Below, one piece after another: positions 1-10,501 of a stretch of 64,000 nt of DNA (the stretch's first letter is position 1; every line of letters starts with the position of its first letter). The stretch spans positions 180,876-244,875 of the forward strand of contig NZ_JAAQOM010000014.1 in NCBI RefSeq assembly GCF_011682055.1, in the 5' to 3' direction. This DNA is from Telluria antibiotica (GTDB lineage: Bacteria > Pseudomonadota > Gammaproteobacteria > Burkholderiales > Burkholderiaceae_D). Below the pieces are notes generated by a model. That model did no database searches. It was given only the letters and a program-made list of their open reading frames with translations, and had not been told where the DNA came from. A program made the position numbers and the translations under genes.

Positions 1-163
1 ACATAATCGACAATTGCCGTTTTACAAGCCGGCAAGATTCAGACATCCACAATCAGATGCGACTTGCCGAGGCCCACAGGCCTGCCTCGCACGAGGTGCC
101 GCAGGAGAGACGGCGGAGACAACGCGGCAGTTTTTTTCACTCTTCCCAGCTAGGAAAAACTCA

Positions 164-2386
164 ATGATCAAGATGTCCAAGATGCACAAGCGCGTCATCG
201 CCGCGCATGGCGCAATGCTGGCGTTCGCAGCCGTACCCGGCGGCGTGGCCCTGGCCCAGACTGCGCAGGCGACCGAACTGCAGACCGTCACCGTGACGGC
301 ACAGCGCCGTACCGAGAACATCAAGGAAGTGCCGGTGTCCGTCACCGCCATCAAGGGCGAGAAGCTGGACGTGCTCGTGTCCGGTGGCCAGGACATCCGC
401 GTGCTGGCCGGCAAGACCCCCAGCCTGAACGTTGAGTCCTCGAACGGCCGCACGTTCCCCCGTTTCTACATCCGCGGCTACGGCAACACCGACTTCTCGA
501 CCTTCGCCTCGCAACCCGTGTCGCTGATCTATGACGACATCGTCCAGGAAAACCCGATCCTGAAGGGCTTCCCGATGTTCGACCTGGCCGGCGTGGAAGT
601 GCTGCGCGGCCCGCAAGGCACGCTGTTCGGCCGCAACACCCCTGCCGGCGTCGTCAAGTTCGAATCCGAGAAGCCGAACTTCAAGAAGGTCGAGGGTTAC
701 TACAACCTGTCGTACGGCACGCACGGCACCGCAAACGTCGAAGGCGCCGTCAACGTGCCGCTGTCGGACAAGTGGGCGATGCGCGTGTCCACGCTGCGCC
801 AGCACCGTGACGACTACGTCAGCAATTACAGCGACGTCGCCAAGACGAACAAGACCGGCGACCTGGACGGCTACAACGAACATGCCGAGCGCGTGCAATT
901 CCTGTACAAGCCGGATACCACGTTCAGCGCACTGTTCAACGTGCACCAGCGCATGACCACCGGCAGCGCCCGCCTGTTCCGCGCCAACCTGATCAAGAAG
1001 GGCACGAACGACATCGTCGACGGCTACGACCTCGACAGCATCGTCACCAACGCGCAGAACTACCAGCACCTGAAGACCAACGGCGCCAACGCCCGCCTGC
1101 GCTGGGACCTCGGTCCCGTCATCTTCCACTCGATCACCGGCTACGAGTCGGTCGGCAATTACTACAGCCGCGGCGACATCGACGGCGGCACGCCGGCGGG
1201 TCCGGGCTTCATCCCGTTCCAGTCGGAGACGGGCGGCTTCATCGACAAGCTGAAGCAGTACTCGCAGGAATTCCGCGTCGAATCGAAGGATGCGGGCCCG
1301 CTGCACTGGCAGGCCGGCGTGTACTACTTCAAGGAAGACGTGACGGGCGGCAGCGACGGCTACAACAGCGCCACCGGTGCGCAGACGTCGCGCCAGGCGA
1401 GCGAGCAGAACAACAAGGCCTGGGCCGCGTTCGGTTCCGTGGCTTACAACATCAACGACGCCCTGTCGGTGCGCGGCGGTATCCGCTACACGGACGACAA
1501 GAAGGACTTCGCCACCGTCACCGCGATCGGCTTCACCCCGGTGGGCCCGAACAGCGTCAGCGAAAGCAAGGACAAGGTCAACTGGGATCTGTCGACCACG
1601 TACAAGCTGAACCGTGACGTCAACCTGTACGCGCGCATCGCGACGGGCTTCCGCGCCCCGAGCATCGCGCCGGCCTCGACGTTCGCACCGGTGGGCATCA
1701 CCGTCGCCGACGCCGAGACGATCACGTCGTACGAAGGCGGCATCAAGGCCGACCTGTTCGAGCGCCGCGCCCGCGCCGCGTTCTCGGTGTACGACTACAC
1801 GGTCAAGAACCAGCAGCTGACCGTCGTCGGCGGCAACACGAACGTCACCAAGCTGATCAACGCGAACAAGACCGACGGCCGCGGCGCCGAGTTCGACTTC
1901 GAAGGCCTCGTGACGCAGGACCTGCGCGTCGGCGCCAGCGCGTCGTACAACTTCACGGAAATCCGCGACCCGAGCCTGTCGCTGGCGAAGTGCGCCGCCT
2001 GCACGATCACCGATCCGCTGAACGCCGCGGGCCGCGTCGTCATCGACGGCAACCCGCTGCCGCAGGCACCGAAGTGGATCGTCAACCTGAACGCCCGCTA
2101 CAGCATGCCGGTCGCCAATGGCGAAATGTATGTCTACACCGACTGGTCGTACCGTTCGCAGATCAACTTCTTCCTGTACGAAGCGAAAGAGTTTACGGGC
2201 AAGGCGCTGACGGAAGGCGGCCTGCGCGTGGGTTACATCTGGGACGACGGCAAGTATGAAGTGGCCGCCTTCGGCCGCAACATCCTCGACCAGCGCCGCA
2301 TCACGGGCGCGATCGACTTCAACAACCTGACGGGCTTCACGAACGAACCGCGCACGTACGGCGTCCAGTTCAAAGGCAATTTCTAA
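164..2386 (+). CDS. TonB-dependent outer membrane receptor
   Basis: This encodes an outer-membrane TonB-dependent receptor of about 740 residues for active uptake of an unknown ligand. The open frame extends upstream to base 14, but the ATG at 164 is preferred because an AGGAAAA ribosome site lies just before it and a signal peptide ending near ALAQ follows. After the signal comes a TonB-box-like stretch (LQTVTVTAQRR) and a plug domain with the typical EVLRGPQGTLFGRNTPAG motif. The rest is beta-barrel sequence ending in an aromatic residue (KGNF), as expected for barrel assembly. The QRRTENIKEVPVSVTAI region is typical of the large iron/substrate receptor subfamily of proteobacteria. No neighbouring transporter or enzyme suggests the ligand; the next genes are convergent. 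Family is secure, substrate is not. Confidence 0.9.
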   Translation: MIKMSKMHKRVIAAHGAMLAFAAVPGGVALAQTAQATELQTVTVTAQRRTENIKEVPVSVTAIKGEKLDVLVSGGQDIRVLAGKTPSLNVESSNGRTFPRFYIRGYGNTDFSTFASQPVSLIYDDIVQENPILKGFPMFDLAGVEVLRGPQGTLFGRNTPAGVVKFESEKPNFKKVEGYYNLSYGTHGTANVEGAVNVPLSDKWAMRVSTLRQHRDDYVSNYSDVAKTNKTGDLDGYNEHAERVQFLYKPDTTFSALFNVHQRMTTGSARLFRANLIKKGTNDIVDGYDLDSIVTNAQNYQHLKTNGANARLRWDLGPVIFHSITGYESVGNYYSRGDIDGGTPAGPGFIPFQSETGGFIDKLKQYSQEFRVESKDAGPLHWQAGVYYFKEDVTGGSDGYNSATGAQTSRQASEQNNKAWAAFGSVAYNINDALSVRGGIRYTDDKKDFATVTAIGFTPVGPNSVSESKDKVNWDLSTTYKLNRDVNLYARIATGFRAPSIAPASTFAPVGITVADAETITSYEGGIKADLFERRARAAFSVYDYTVKNQQLTVVGGNTNVTKLINANKTDGRGAEFDFEGLVTQDLRVGASASYNFTEIRDPSLSLAKCAACTITDPLNAAGRVVIDGNPLPQAPKWIVNLNARYSMPVANGEMYVYTDWSYRSQINFFLYEAKEFTGKALTEGGLRVGYIWDDGKYEVAAFGRNILDQRRITGAIDFNNLTGFTNEPRTYGVQFKGNF

Positions 2387-2396
2387 GCCCTACTGG

Positions 2397-2424
2397 AACC
2401 TGTCCCGGCGGACCGGGACAGGTT
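2397..2424. terminator. Hairpin between convergent genes
   Basis: A perfect 12-bp inverted repeat (AACCTGTCCCGG, 4-base loop, CCGGGACAGGTT) sits between the stop of the receptor gene and the stop of the convergent receiver gene. It has no long T tract on either side, so it may be a weak bidirectional terminator or an mRNA-end stabiliser. Confidence 0.6.
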
Positions 2425-2891
2425 CTAATCGCGGCGCCCGCGGTAACTCTGCGGCGCCAGCGTATCCTTCGGCGCAATGGCCTGAAGGCGCTTGTACAGC
2501 ACGCGCGTTTCCAGCAGATTCCACACCCGCAGCATCGCTTCCAGCGTATCGAAAGGCTTCGTCAGGAAGTCTTTCGCCCCCAGCGCGAGCGCGCGCCGCT
2601 TGGCTTCGGCCGTCGCGTCGGCCGTAATCACGAGGACCGGACGAAAGTCGTACGGGTCGCCGCGGCGCTTGAGCTGTTCCAGGACGGCATAACCATCGAG
2701 CTCGGGCATCATCAGGTCCAGTACGATCAAGTCCGGATCGAAGGCGTTGAACAGCCCCAGCGCGGTCCGCGCGTCGGTGGTGCCCACCACCTGTGTCAGC
2801 CCCTCGCCGATGAACAGGTCTTCGAGCAGGCGCAGGTTGGCCGGCTGGTCGTCGACGATCAGCACGCGCGCGGCCAGCACTTCTTCTTCCA

Positions 2892-2895
<4 letters not shown>
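2425..2895 (-). CDS. Single-domain response regulator receiver
   Basis: A 156-residue protein made of one receiver domain and no output domain. The acidic pair (VLIVDD, residues 15-16), the phospho-acceptor Asp60 (DLIVLDLMMPELDG) and Lys113 (FLTKPFD) are all present, so it should be phosphorylatable. A second ATG three bases downstream is equally possible. Its start overlaps the stop of the upstream histidine kinase by 4 bases (ATGA), so the two are probably translationally coupled. It is the third gene of a minus-strand operon with a LuxR-type regulator and the kinase. It could act by protein-protein contact, as CheY-like proteins do, or as a phosphate sink. The sequence DPYDFRPVLVITADAT resembles receivers found next to HD-GYP or kinase output proteins, but no such partner lies in the window. 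Confidence 0.85.
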
Positions 2896-4750
<1,855 letters not shown>

Positions 4751-4754
<4 letters not shown>

Positions 4755-5554
4755 GCCCCGAACCCGAAATCCGCTGCCCGCACGGCGGCCTGCGTGCGGT
4801 CGCCGAGATCCAGCTTGTGCAGGATGCGTTCCACGTGCACTTTGACGGTGCCGGTGGCGATCCCCAGCCGTTGTCCCATCTCCGCGTTCGTCATGCCGCT
4901 GGGCAGTAGCGCAAACACTTGCAGTTCACGCGGCGTCAGCAGGGTGCGCACGGCGGCCGGATCCGGTGCCGCCGCCCGCGCCGCCTGCGACGACGCGGCC
5001 AGCACCGATGCCAGCAGGGTGGCCAGGGCTTGCAAGGTGACCAGGTCTTCCGCATTGGGCGGCACCGCCGCGGCGCCGCCGAGCAGTGCGAGGATGCCGC
5101 GGTTCTTGTCGTCGAAGCGCAGCGGGACCAGCACTTCCAGCCCGGCCTGCCGCTCGCGGCCGATGCGCAGCGCACTGACGACATCCTGCCGCACGAGCGC
5201 CGCTTGCTGGCTGTGCTGCATCGCCGCGAGCAGCGTGTGCGTGGGCGTGACGCGCGCGCCGGCCGGCGTCACCGGCCCCTGGGCAGCGCGGACGAACAAT
5301 CCATCGTCTTGCGCCTGCAGCAGCACGCCGTCGTCGAGCGCCAGGAAAGCCAGTGCCTTGCCCAGCACGGTCGACAGCGCCGCAGGCCGGGCGCCACCGT
5401 CGGCCAGCATGGCGGCGGCGTCGATCAGCAGGCGCCATCGGGCCGTGCTGCTTTCGCCAAGGCGATAGCGGGTGCGGGTCACGCGCGCACTGTCGGAAGA
5501 CGCAACGGGGGAGCCGGACGGGGTGGTCGGATGCATGGAAGTCGCCGAAGTCAT
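4751..5554 (-). CDS. LuxR-family transcriptional regulator with GAF-like domain
   Basis: A 267-residue DNA-binding regulator. The C-terminal 60 residues form a LuxR-type helix-turn-helix (LTPRELQVFALLPSGMTNAEMGQRL..., then TVKVHVERILHKL). The central part (about residues 40-190) has the pattern of a GAF sensory domain rather than a receiver: it carries no phospho-acceptor motif. It is the first gene of a three-gene operon with the CHASE3 kinase and the single receiver, joined by 4-base overlaps. The start at 5554 is the first ATG; another at 5536 is possible. Because it lacks a receiver, its link to the kinase may be through a ligand or through binding of the stand-alone receiver. It is divergent from the small secreted protein gene, so both promoters must lie in the roughly 140 bases between them. 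Confidence 0.85.
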
Positions 5555-5691
5555 CAGTCGATTATATGCCGACCAGCATATGTCATTGCCCCCGAGTGGC
5601 GGATTTTTTATCCGGACGGGCGCCGCATACTGGGTTCGTCGGCAGTTCGTACGAATGCCGCCTCCCCGGATATCAATGAAAGGACATCAAC

Positions 5692-6189
5692 GTGAAATCT
5701 CTGCTGTTTATCGCTTCCCTGCTTGCCGCTTCCACCGTCTGCGCCGCCACGGCATCGCCCGTCACCTATCACGAGGCGGCGCCTGCACCCGCGACGGCGG
5801 GGGAGAGGGAAATTGCCGCGCTGTTTGACCGTTGGAATGCGGCCCTGGCAACGGGCCACAGCAGCGAAGTCGCGAAGCTGTACGCGCCCGACGGCGTGTT
5901 GCAACCGACCGTGTCGAACAAGATTCGTGCGACGCCGGAAGAGATCACCGACTATTTCGATCACTTCCTGGCATTGAAGCCGCATGGCACGATCAACTAT
6001 CGCCAGATTCGCCTCCTGGGCGACAATTCCGCCTTCGATAGCGGCGCCTACACCTTCGACGTCGTCAAGAACGGCAAGCCGGCCAAGGTGCGGGCACGCT
6101 ACACGTATATCTATAAAAAAATCGACGGCGACTGGAAGATCGTGAATCACCACTCCTCGGCGATGCCGGAATTTGCCAAAGACGAATAA
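5692..6189 (+). CDS. Secreted SnoaL-like (SgcJ/EcaC family) protein
   Basis: A 165-residue protein with a clear signal peptide (KSLLFIASLLAASTVCAA) and a cone-fold domain of the SnoaL/nuclear-transport-factor-2 superfamily, closest in pattern to the SgcJ/EcaC and CaMKII-association-domain families. Diagnostic stretches are FDRWNAALATGHSSEVAKLYAPDGVL near the N-terminus and DWKIVNHHSSAMPE at the end. Translation starts at GTG (5692), with an AAAGGA ribosome site about 8 bases upstream. Proteins of this class are often periplasmic, and enzymatic roles are rarely proven, so no reaction is assigned. It is a single-gene unit followed by a strong terminator. Confidence 0.85.
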   Translation: MKSLLFIASLLAASTVCAATASPVTYHEAAPAPATAGEREIAALFDRWNAALATGHSSEVAKLYAPDGVLQPTVSNKIRATPEEITDYFDHFLALKPHGTINYRQIRLLGDNSAFDSGAYTFDVVKNGKPAKVRARYTYIYKKIDGDWKIVNHHSSAMPEFAKDE

Positions 6190-6209
6190 CGACATACCTG
6201 CCGTCAGAC

Positions 6210-6237
6210 AAGGCCGCGAGCAACCGCGGCCTTTTTT
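6210..6237 (+). terminator. Intrinsic terminator
   Basis: Stem AAGGCCGCG / CGCGGCCTT (9 bp, 6-base loop) followed by a run of T residues, just after the SnoaL-like gene. Confidence 0.9.
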
Positions 6238-6239
6238 AA

Positions 6240-6394
6240 TTCGGGGTCAGAGCACATTTTCGATCAATGTCCCGGCGCATAACGAACCGTTCAGGTGAGC
6301 TTGCGCTGTCGACGTCCCCCATCGCACAAGCGTGCGCCATTCCGAGTCTGAAGTTCTTTAAAGATCGTGCACCAAAAAGGGCTCTGACCCCGAA
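6240..6394. mobile_element. Small palindrome-ended element (MITE-like)
   Basis: A 155-bp segment is bounded by perfect 14-bp terminal inverted repeats (TTCGGGGTCAGAGC at 6240-6253 and its complement at 6381-6394). It contains no transposase. Ends of this sort (GGGGTCAGAGC) are seen with REP-associated transposase-type elements in Gram-negative genomes, but assignment here is by resemblance only. The rest of the gap to the protease gene (6395-6763) is AT-richer than its surroundings. I see no gene in it; it should hold the protease promoter. Confidence 0.6.
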
Positions 6395-6763
6395 CTGCCC
6401 CAGGGTGCTCAAACCCCCTGACGATTGAGCGATATCAATAGCGATAAATCCGATCTGTGCGCAACGCCAGATAGTCACGAAACATTGTTAATTCACGGGT
6501 TCGAAAAATCCAATATCTTGTTCTGCTGAGTTCACATTTTTCCAAAGAATCTAGGTTTTAGCGCTATCAACCCCTAAAAGTGTTGTATAGACATCGAATT
6601 CAAATGTGAAATTTCTACACGTTTATTCCTTTCACGCTAATCTGGCTTCCCCGCTTTTCAGATGGGAAATCGAAGCCACAAAATGGCGTCGACACAACTA
6701 GATCTCAGGCATATACGTGCCTGCGGAAATCCAACTTTTGTGTTTTTCTAAAAAGGAATAAAC

Positions 6764-8605
6764 ATGAAGTCTCAGCAATCGAAGTATCCGGCAGTGTTGA
6801 AATTGTGCGCCGTGGCCATCCTCGGTCTCGGCGCCGGCGTTGCAACCGCGGGCACGAACGCGGACATGGCGGCCGCGCACGCCACGCAGCGCATGGCCGT
6901 CTCGGACCTGACCGACCGCATCATCGTCAAGTACAAGGACGAGAGCGCGCCCGTCGTCGTCAAGGGCGCCAAGGGGATGCAGGCCGCCGTCGCCCGCACT
7001 GCCGCGCCGCTGTCGGCCTCGCGCAAGGCCGTGGTCGATCGCGCCGGCCAGCAGTTCGGCATGCTGCTGAAGGAATCGCACTCGATCGCCACCGGCGCCC
7101 GCATCTTCAAGCTGGACCGCAAGGTGTCCGTGGCCGACGCCGCGAAACTGGCGGCCGAGCTGAAGTCGCGCGATGCTTCGGTCGAGTACGCCGAGCCGGA
7201 CCGCATGATGCACGCGCTGTTCACGCCGAACGACTCCATGTACAACCAGCAGTGGGATTACTTCGAAGCGACGGGCGGCCTGAACCTGCCGTCCGCCTGG
7301 GACAAGTCGACGGGCTCCGGCATCCGCGTGGCCGTCATCGACACGGGTTACCGTCCGCACGCCGACCTGTCGGGCCAGATCCTGGCCGGCTATGACTTCA
7401 TTTCCGACACGGCCGTCTCGAACGACGGCAACGGCCGCGACAGCGACGCCAGCGATCCGGGCGACTGGGTCGCGGCGGGCGAGTGCGGCACCGGCCAGCC
7501 GGCCGAGAACTCGAGCTGGCACGGCACCCACGTGGCCGGGACCATCGCCGCGCTGACGAACAACGGCACCGGTGTCGCCGGCGTCGCCTATGGCGCCAAG
7601 ATCGTGCCCGTGCGCGTGCTCGGCAAATGCGGCGGCTACACGTCCGACATCGCCGACGGCATCATCTGGGCATCGGGCGGCACCGTATCCGGCGTGCCGG
7701 CCATCGCGGCGCGCGCGCACGTGATCAACATGTCGCTGGGCGGCAGCGGCGCCTGCGACACGACGACGCAGAACGCCATCAACAGTGCCCGTTCGCGCGG
7801 CACCGTCGTCGTGGTCGCCGCCGGCAACGAGTCGCAGGACGCCAGCAACAGCAACCCGGCCAACTGCTCGGGCGTGATCGCGGTAGCGGCGACGAACCGT
7901 TCCGGCGGCCGCGCGTCGTACTCGAACTACGGCACCATCGTCGACGTCGCGGCGCCGGGCGGCGACTCGGGTGCGGCCATCCTGTCCACGCTGAACGCCG
8001 GCACCACGTCGCCAGGCGCCGACAGCTACGCCTCGTACATGGGAACGTCGATGGCGACGCCGCACGTGGCCGGTGTCGTCGCGCTGATGCTGGCCAAGAA
8101 CCCGAGCCTGACGCCGGACGACGTCGAAAGCCGCCTGAAATCGAGCACGCGGCCGTTCCCGGCCAGCTGCTCGGGCTGCGGCACCGGCATCGTCGACGCG
8201 TCGGCCGCGGTGGATGCCGCCGCCGGCACGGGCGGGGGCACCACGATGTCGGAAACGGAGTCGAACAACACGATGGGCACGGCGAACAGCGTGACGACGT
8301 CGGGCACGACGGTCAACGGCACGATGAGCAGCTCGTCGGATACGGATTATTTCGTCGTCCAACTGCCGGCAGGTAAAACCCTGACGGCCACGATGACGCC
8401 GAATTCGACGTCCGACTACGACCTGTACATCTACAACAGCGCGGGCACGATGCTGTCGTACAGCGAAAACGGCACGGGCAGCGCGGATACGGCGACGTCG
8501 TCGAATACGGGCTCGACCACGGTGGCCCGCTATGTGCGCGTCGTCTACTACGCGGGCGGCACGGGCTCGACGAGCGGCAAGTACACGCTCAAGCTGACGT
8601 GGTAA
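6764..8605 (+). CDS. Secreted S8 serine protease with PPC domain
   Basis: A 613-residue subtilisin-like protease exported by a Sec signal peptide and probably released through a type II system. Order of parts: signal peptide (1-30), inhibitor/propeptide region with the DRIIVKYKD and VEYAEPDR motifs (about 48-147), then the catalytic domain with Asp193 (AVIDTGYRPHADL), His253 (NSSWHGTHVAGT) and Ser429 (MGTSMATPHVAG). A C-terminal pre-peptidase (PPC) beta-sandwich follows (about 500-612, starting SETESNNTMGTA and containing DTDYFVVQLPAGKTL). Paired Cys residues in the catalytic domain suggest disulfides. An AAAAGGAA ribosome site lies 7 bases before the ATG. A close paralogue with another C-terminal domain follows directly, pointing to tandem duplication. 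Confidence 0.95.
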   Translation: MKSQQSKYPAVLKLCAVAILGLGAGVATAGTNADMAAAHATQRMAVSDLTDRIIVKYKDESAPVVVKGAKGMQAAVARTAAPLSASRKAVVDRAGQQFGMLLKESHSIATGARIFKLDRKVSVADAAKLAAELKSRDASVEYAEPDRMMHALFTPNDSMYNQQWDYFEATGGLNLPSAWDKSTGSGIRVAVIDTGYRPHADLSGQILAGYDFISDTAVSNDGNGRDSDASDPGDWVAAGECGTGQPAENSSWHGTHVAGTIAALTNNGTGVAGVAYGAKIVPVRVLGKCGGYTSDIADGIIWASGGTVSGVPAIAARAHVINMSLGGSGACDTTTQNAINSARSRGTVVVVAAGNESQDASNSNPANCSGVIAVAATNRSGGRASYSNYGTIVDVAAPGGDSGAAILSTLNAGTTSPGADSYASYMGTSMATPHVAGVVALMLAKNPSLTPDDVESRLKSSTRPFPASCSGCGTGIVDASAAVDAAAGTGGGTTMSETESNNTMGTANSVTTSGTTVNGTMSSSSDTDYFVVQLPAGKTLTATMTPNSTSDYDLYIYNSAGTMLSYSENGTGSADTATSSNTGSTTVARYVRVVYYAGGTGSTSGKYTLKLTW

Positions 8606-8681
8606 TCCAACCATTTCATATTGGATAATTATCGTTAAAATTCAAACACTTAACGTAAATTTTCCTGTGGTAAAAATCCCG

Positions 8682-8706
8682 AAAACGGCCCCAAGCGGGC
8701 CGTTTT
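8682..8706 (+). terminator. Intrinsic terminator between the two proteases
   Basis: Stem AAAACGGCCC / GGGCCGTTTT (10 bp, 5-base loop CAAGC) ending in T residues. It separates the two protease genes into their own transcripts. Confidence 0.85.
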
Positions 8707-8746
8707 TCGTTACGCTGCTCAGTTCAGTTAACGGAAAGGATGCAGC

Positions 8747-10384
8747 ATGACGCAGCGCCACAAGCTTTCTCCCCTGTTGAAAATCTGTGCAGCGGCCCTG
8801 ATCGCCGCCGGCCCGCTGGTCGCCAGCGCCGCCGGCCAGGACGCCGGGCCGGTCACGCATTACGCCACCCAGACGGACCGCCTGATCGTCAAGTACAAGG
8901 ACAACGGCGACACGTCGCGGACGGGCGTTGCGGCCCGCGCCATCGACCGCGCCCGCCAGGCCCTCGCCGACCGGGCCGGACAGACGTACGGCGCCACCCT
9001 GCGCGCGCTGCGCGCGACGGCGAACGGCGCGAACGTGTTCCAGCTGAACCGCGCCATGTCGCTCGACGAGGCACGCCAGCTCGCGGCCGAACTGAAGTCG
9101 CGCGACGCCAACGTCGAGTACGCCGAGCCGGACCGCGTCATGGTCCCGCTGGCCACGCCGACCGACCCCAGCTACACGCAGCAGTGGGACCTGTTCGAAA
9201 CGACGGGCGGCATCAACGCGCCCGCCGCGTGGGACAAGTCGACCGGTGCCGGCGTCAACGTCGCCGTGATCGACACGGGCTACCGTCCGCACGCGGACCT
9301 GTCCGGCCAGATCGTGCAGGGCTTCGATTTCATCTCCACGACCACCATCGCCAACGACGGCGGCGGCCGCGACACGGACGCCAGCGATCCGGGTGACTGG
9401 ACGCCGGCCGGCAGCTGCGGCACCGGCATCCCGGCCGCGGACCAGAACTCGAGCTGGCACGGCACCCACGTGTCCGGCACGATCGCCGCGAAAGCGAACA
9501 ACGGCCTCGGCATTACGGGCATCGCCTACAACGCGAAGATCGTCCCGGCCCGCGTGCTGGGCCGTTGCGGCGGCTACACGTCGGACATCGCCGACGCCAT
9601 GGTCTGGGCCTCGGGCGGCACCGTCACCGGCGTGCCGGCCAACGCCAACAAGGCGCGCGTGCTGAACCTGTCGCTGGGCGGCACCGGCGCCTGCGACGCC
9701 ACGACGCAGAACGCGATCAACAGTGCCCGTTCGCGCGGCGCCGTCGTCATCGTCGCGGCAGGCAATGCGAACACGAATGCGATCAACACGAACCCGGCCA
9801 ACTGTGCGGGCGTGATCACCGTCGCCGCGACGAACCGTTCCGGCGGCAAGGCGTCGTATTCGAACTACGGCACCAACGTCACCATCGCGGCACCGGGTGG
9901 CGACAGCGGCGCCGGCATCCTGTCCACGCTGAACTCGGGCACGACGACCCCCGTCGCGGACAACTACGCCTGGTACATGGGCACGTCGATGGCGACCCCG
10001 CACGTGGCCGGCGTCGTCGCGCTGATGCTGTCGGCGAACCCGAACCTGACGCCGGACGACGTCGCCGCCAAGCTCAAGTCGACGGCACGTTCGTTCCCGG
10101 CCGCGTGCTCGGGTTGCGGCGCGGGCATCATCGACGCGGCCGCCGCCGTGAACGCGGCGCTGGCGTCGACGACGACGACGACGTCGCCGACCGAAACCTG
10201 GACCTTCTGCGCCTCGCAGAATGGCACCTGCACGTTCAGCGGCACGCGTGACGTGCGCTACGGCACGACGACGGTCTATGTGACGAAGACGTTCACCGGT
10301 TCCGTCGCCTGCACGAACGCCGTGTTCGGCGACCCGGCCCCGGGCCACGCCAAGTCGTGCCGTTATTCCAGCATCACGAAGTAA
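8747..10384 (+). CDS. Secreted S8 serine protease, paralogue with Cys-rich C-terminal domain
   Basis: A 545-residue subtilisin-like protease, clearly homologous along the propeptide and catalytic domain to the gene before it. The catalytic triad is Asp176 (AVIDTGYRPHADL), His238 (NSSWHGTHVSGT) and Ser414 (MGTSMATPHVAG). It has a signal peptide ending near VASAAG and a propeptide ending VEYAEPDRVM. In place of the PPC domain it ends with about 63 residues starting WTFCASQNGTCTFSG and containing four Cys, a small beta-rich module found at the ends of various secreted enzymes. It may serve secretion or substrate binding. A GGAAAGGA ribosome site precedes the ATG. Confidence 0.94.
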   Translation: MTQRHKLSPLLKICAAALIAAGPLVASAAGQDAGPVTHYATQTDRLIVKYKDNGDTSRTGVAARAIDRARQALADRAGQTYGATLRALRATANGANVFQLNRAMSLDEARQLAAELKSRDANVEYAEPDRVMVPLATPTDPSYTQQWDLFETTGGINAPAAWDKSTGAGVNVAVIDTGYRPHADLSGQIVQGFDFISTTTIANDGGGRDTDASDPGDWTPAGSCGTGIPAADQNSSWHGTHVSGTIAAKANNGLGITGIAYNAKIVPARVLGRCGGYTSDIADAMVWASGGTVTGVPANANKARVLNLSLGGTGACDATTQNAINSARSRGAVVIVAAGNANTNAINTNPANCAGVITVAATNRSGGKASYSNYGTNVTIAAPGGDSGAGILSTLNSGTTTPVADNYAWYMGTSMATPHVAGVVALMLSANPNLTPDDVAAKLKSTARSFPAACSGCGAGIIDAAAAVNAALASTTTTTSPTETWTFCASQNGTCTFSGTRDVRYGTTTVYVTKTFTGSVACTNAVFGDPAPGHAKSCRYSSITK

Positions 10385-10400
10385 GCCGTCCTGCCTCATC

Positions 10401-10423
10401 CGCCGCCGCGTCCTGCGGCGGCG
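10401..10423 (+). terminator. GC hairpin after second protease
   Basis: Stem CGCCGCCGC / GCGGCGGCG with a 5-base loop, followed by only a mixed pyrimidine tract, so termination may be partial. Confidence 0.55.
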
Positions 10424-10457
10424 TTCCCTCTTGCACTATTCCTAATTCCCAGCGATA

Positions 10458-10473
10458 CTGTATGCAATTACAG
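10458..10473. promoter_or_regulatory. LexA (SOS) box upstream of dinB
   Basis: CTGTATGCAATTACAG matches the 16-bp LexA pattern CTGT-N8-ACAG exactly. It lies 29 bases upstream of the dinB start codon, a position where bound LexA would block transcription. Confidence 0.88.
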
Positions 10474-10501
10474 TAGTCGCTCGGCGCGGGCGACCGTCAT
10501 C

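Noticed and set aside
161..1306. Long open frame on the minus strand inside the first receptor gene
   Set aside because: High-GC shadow of the plus-strand receptor; no start signal or family motif, and extreme Arg/Val/Gly composition.
6698..10399. Two very long minus-strand frames opposite the S8 proteases
   Set aside because: Arg/Gly/Ala/Val-rich antisense shadows; the plus-strand proteases have complete catalytic triads and signal peptides.
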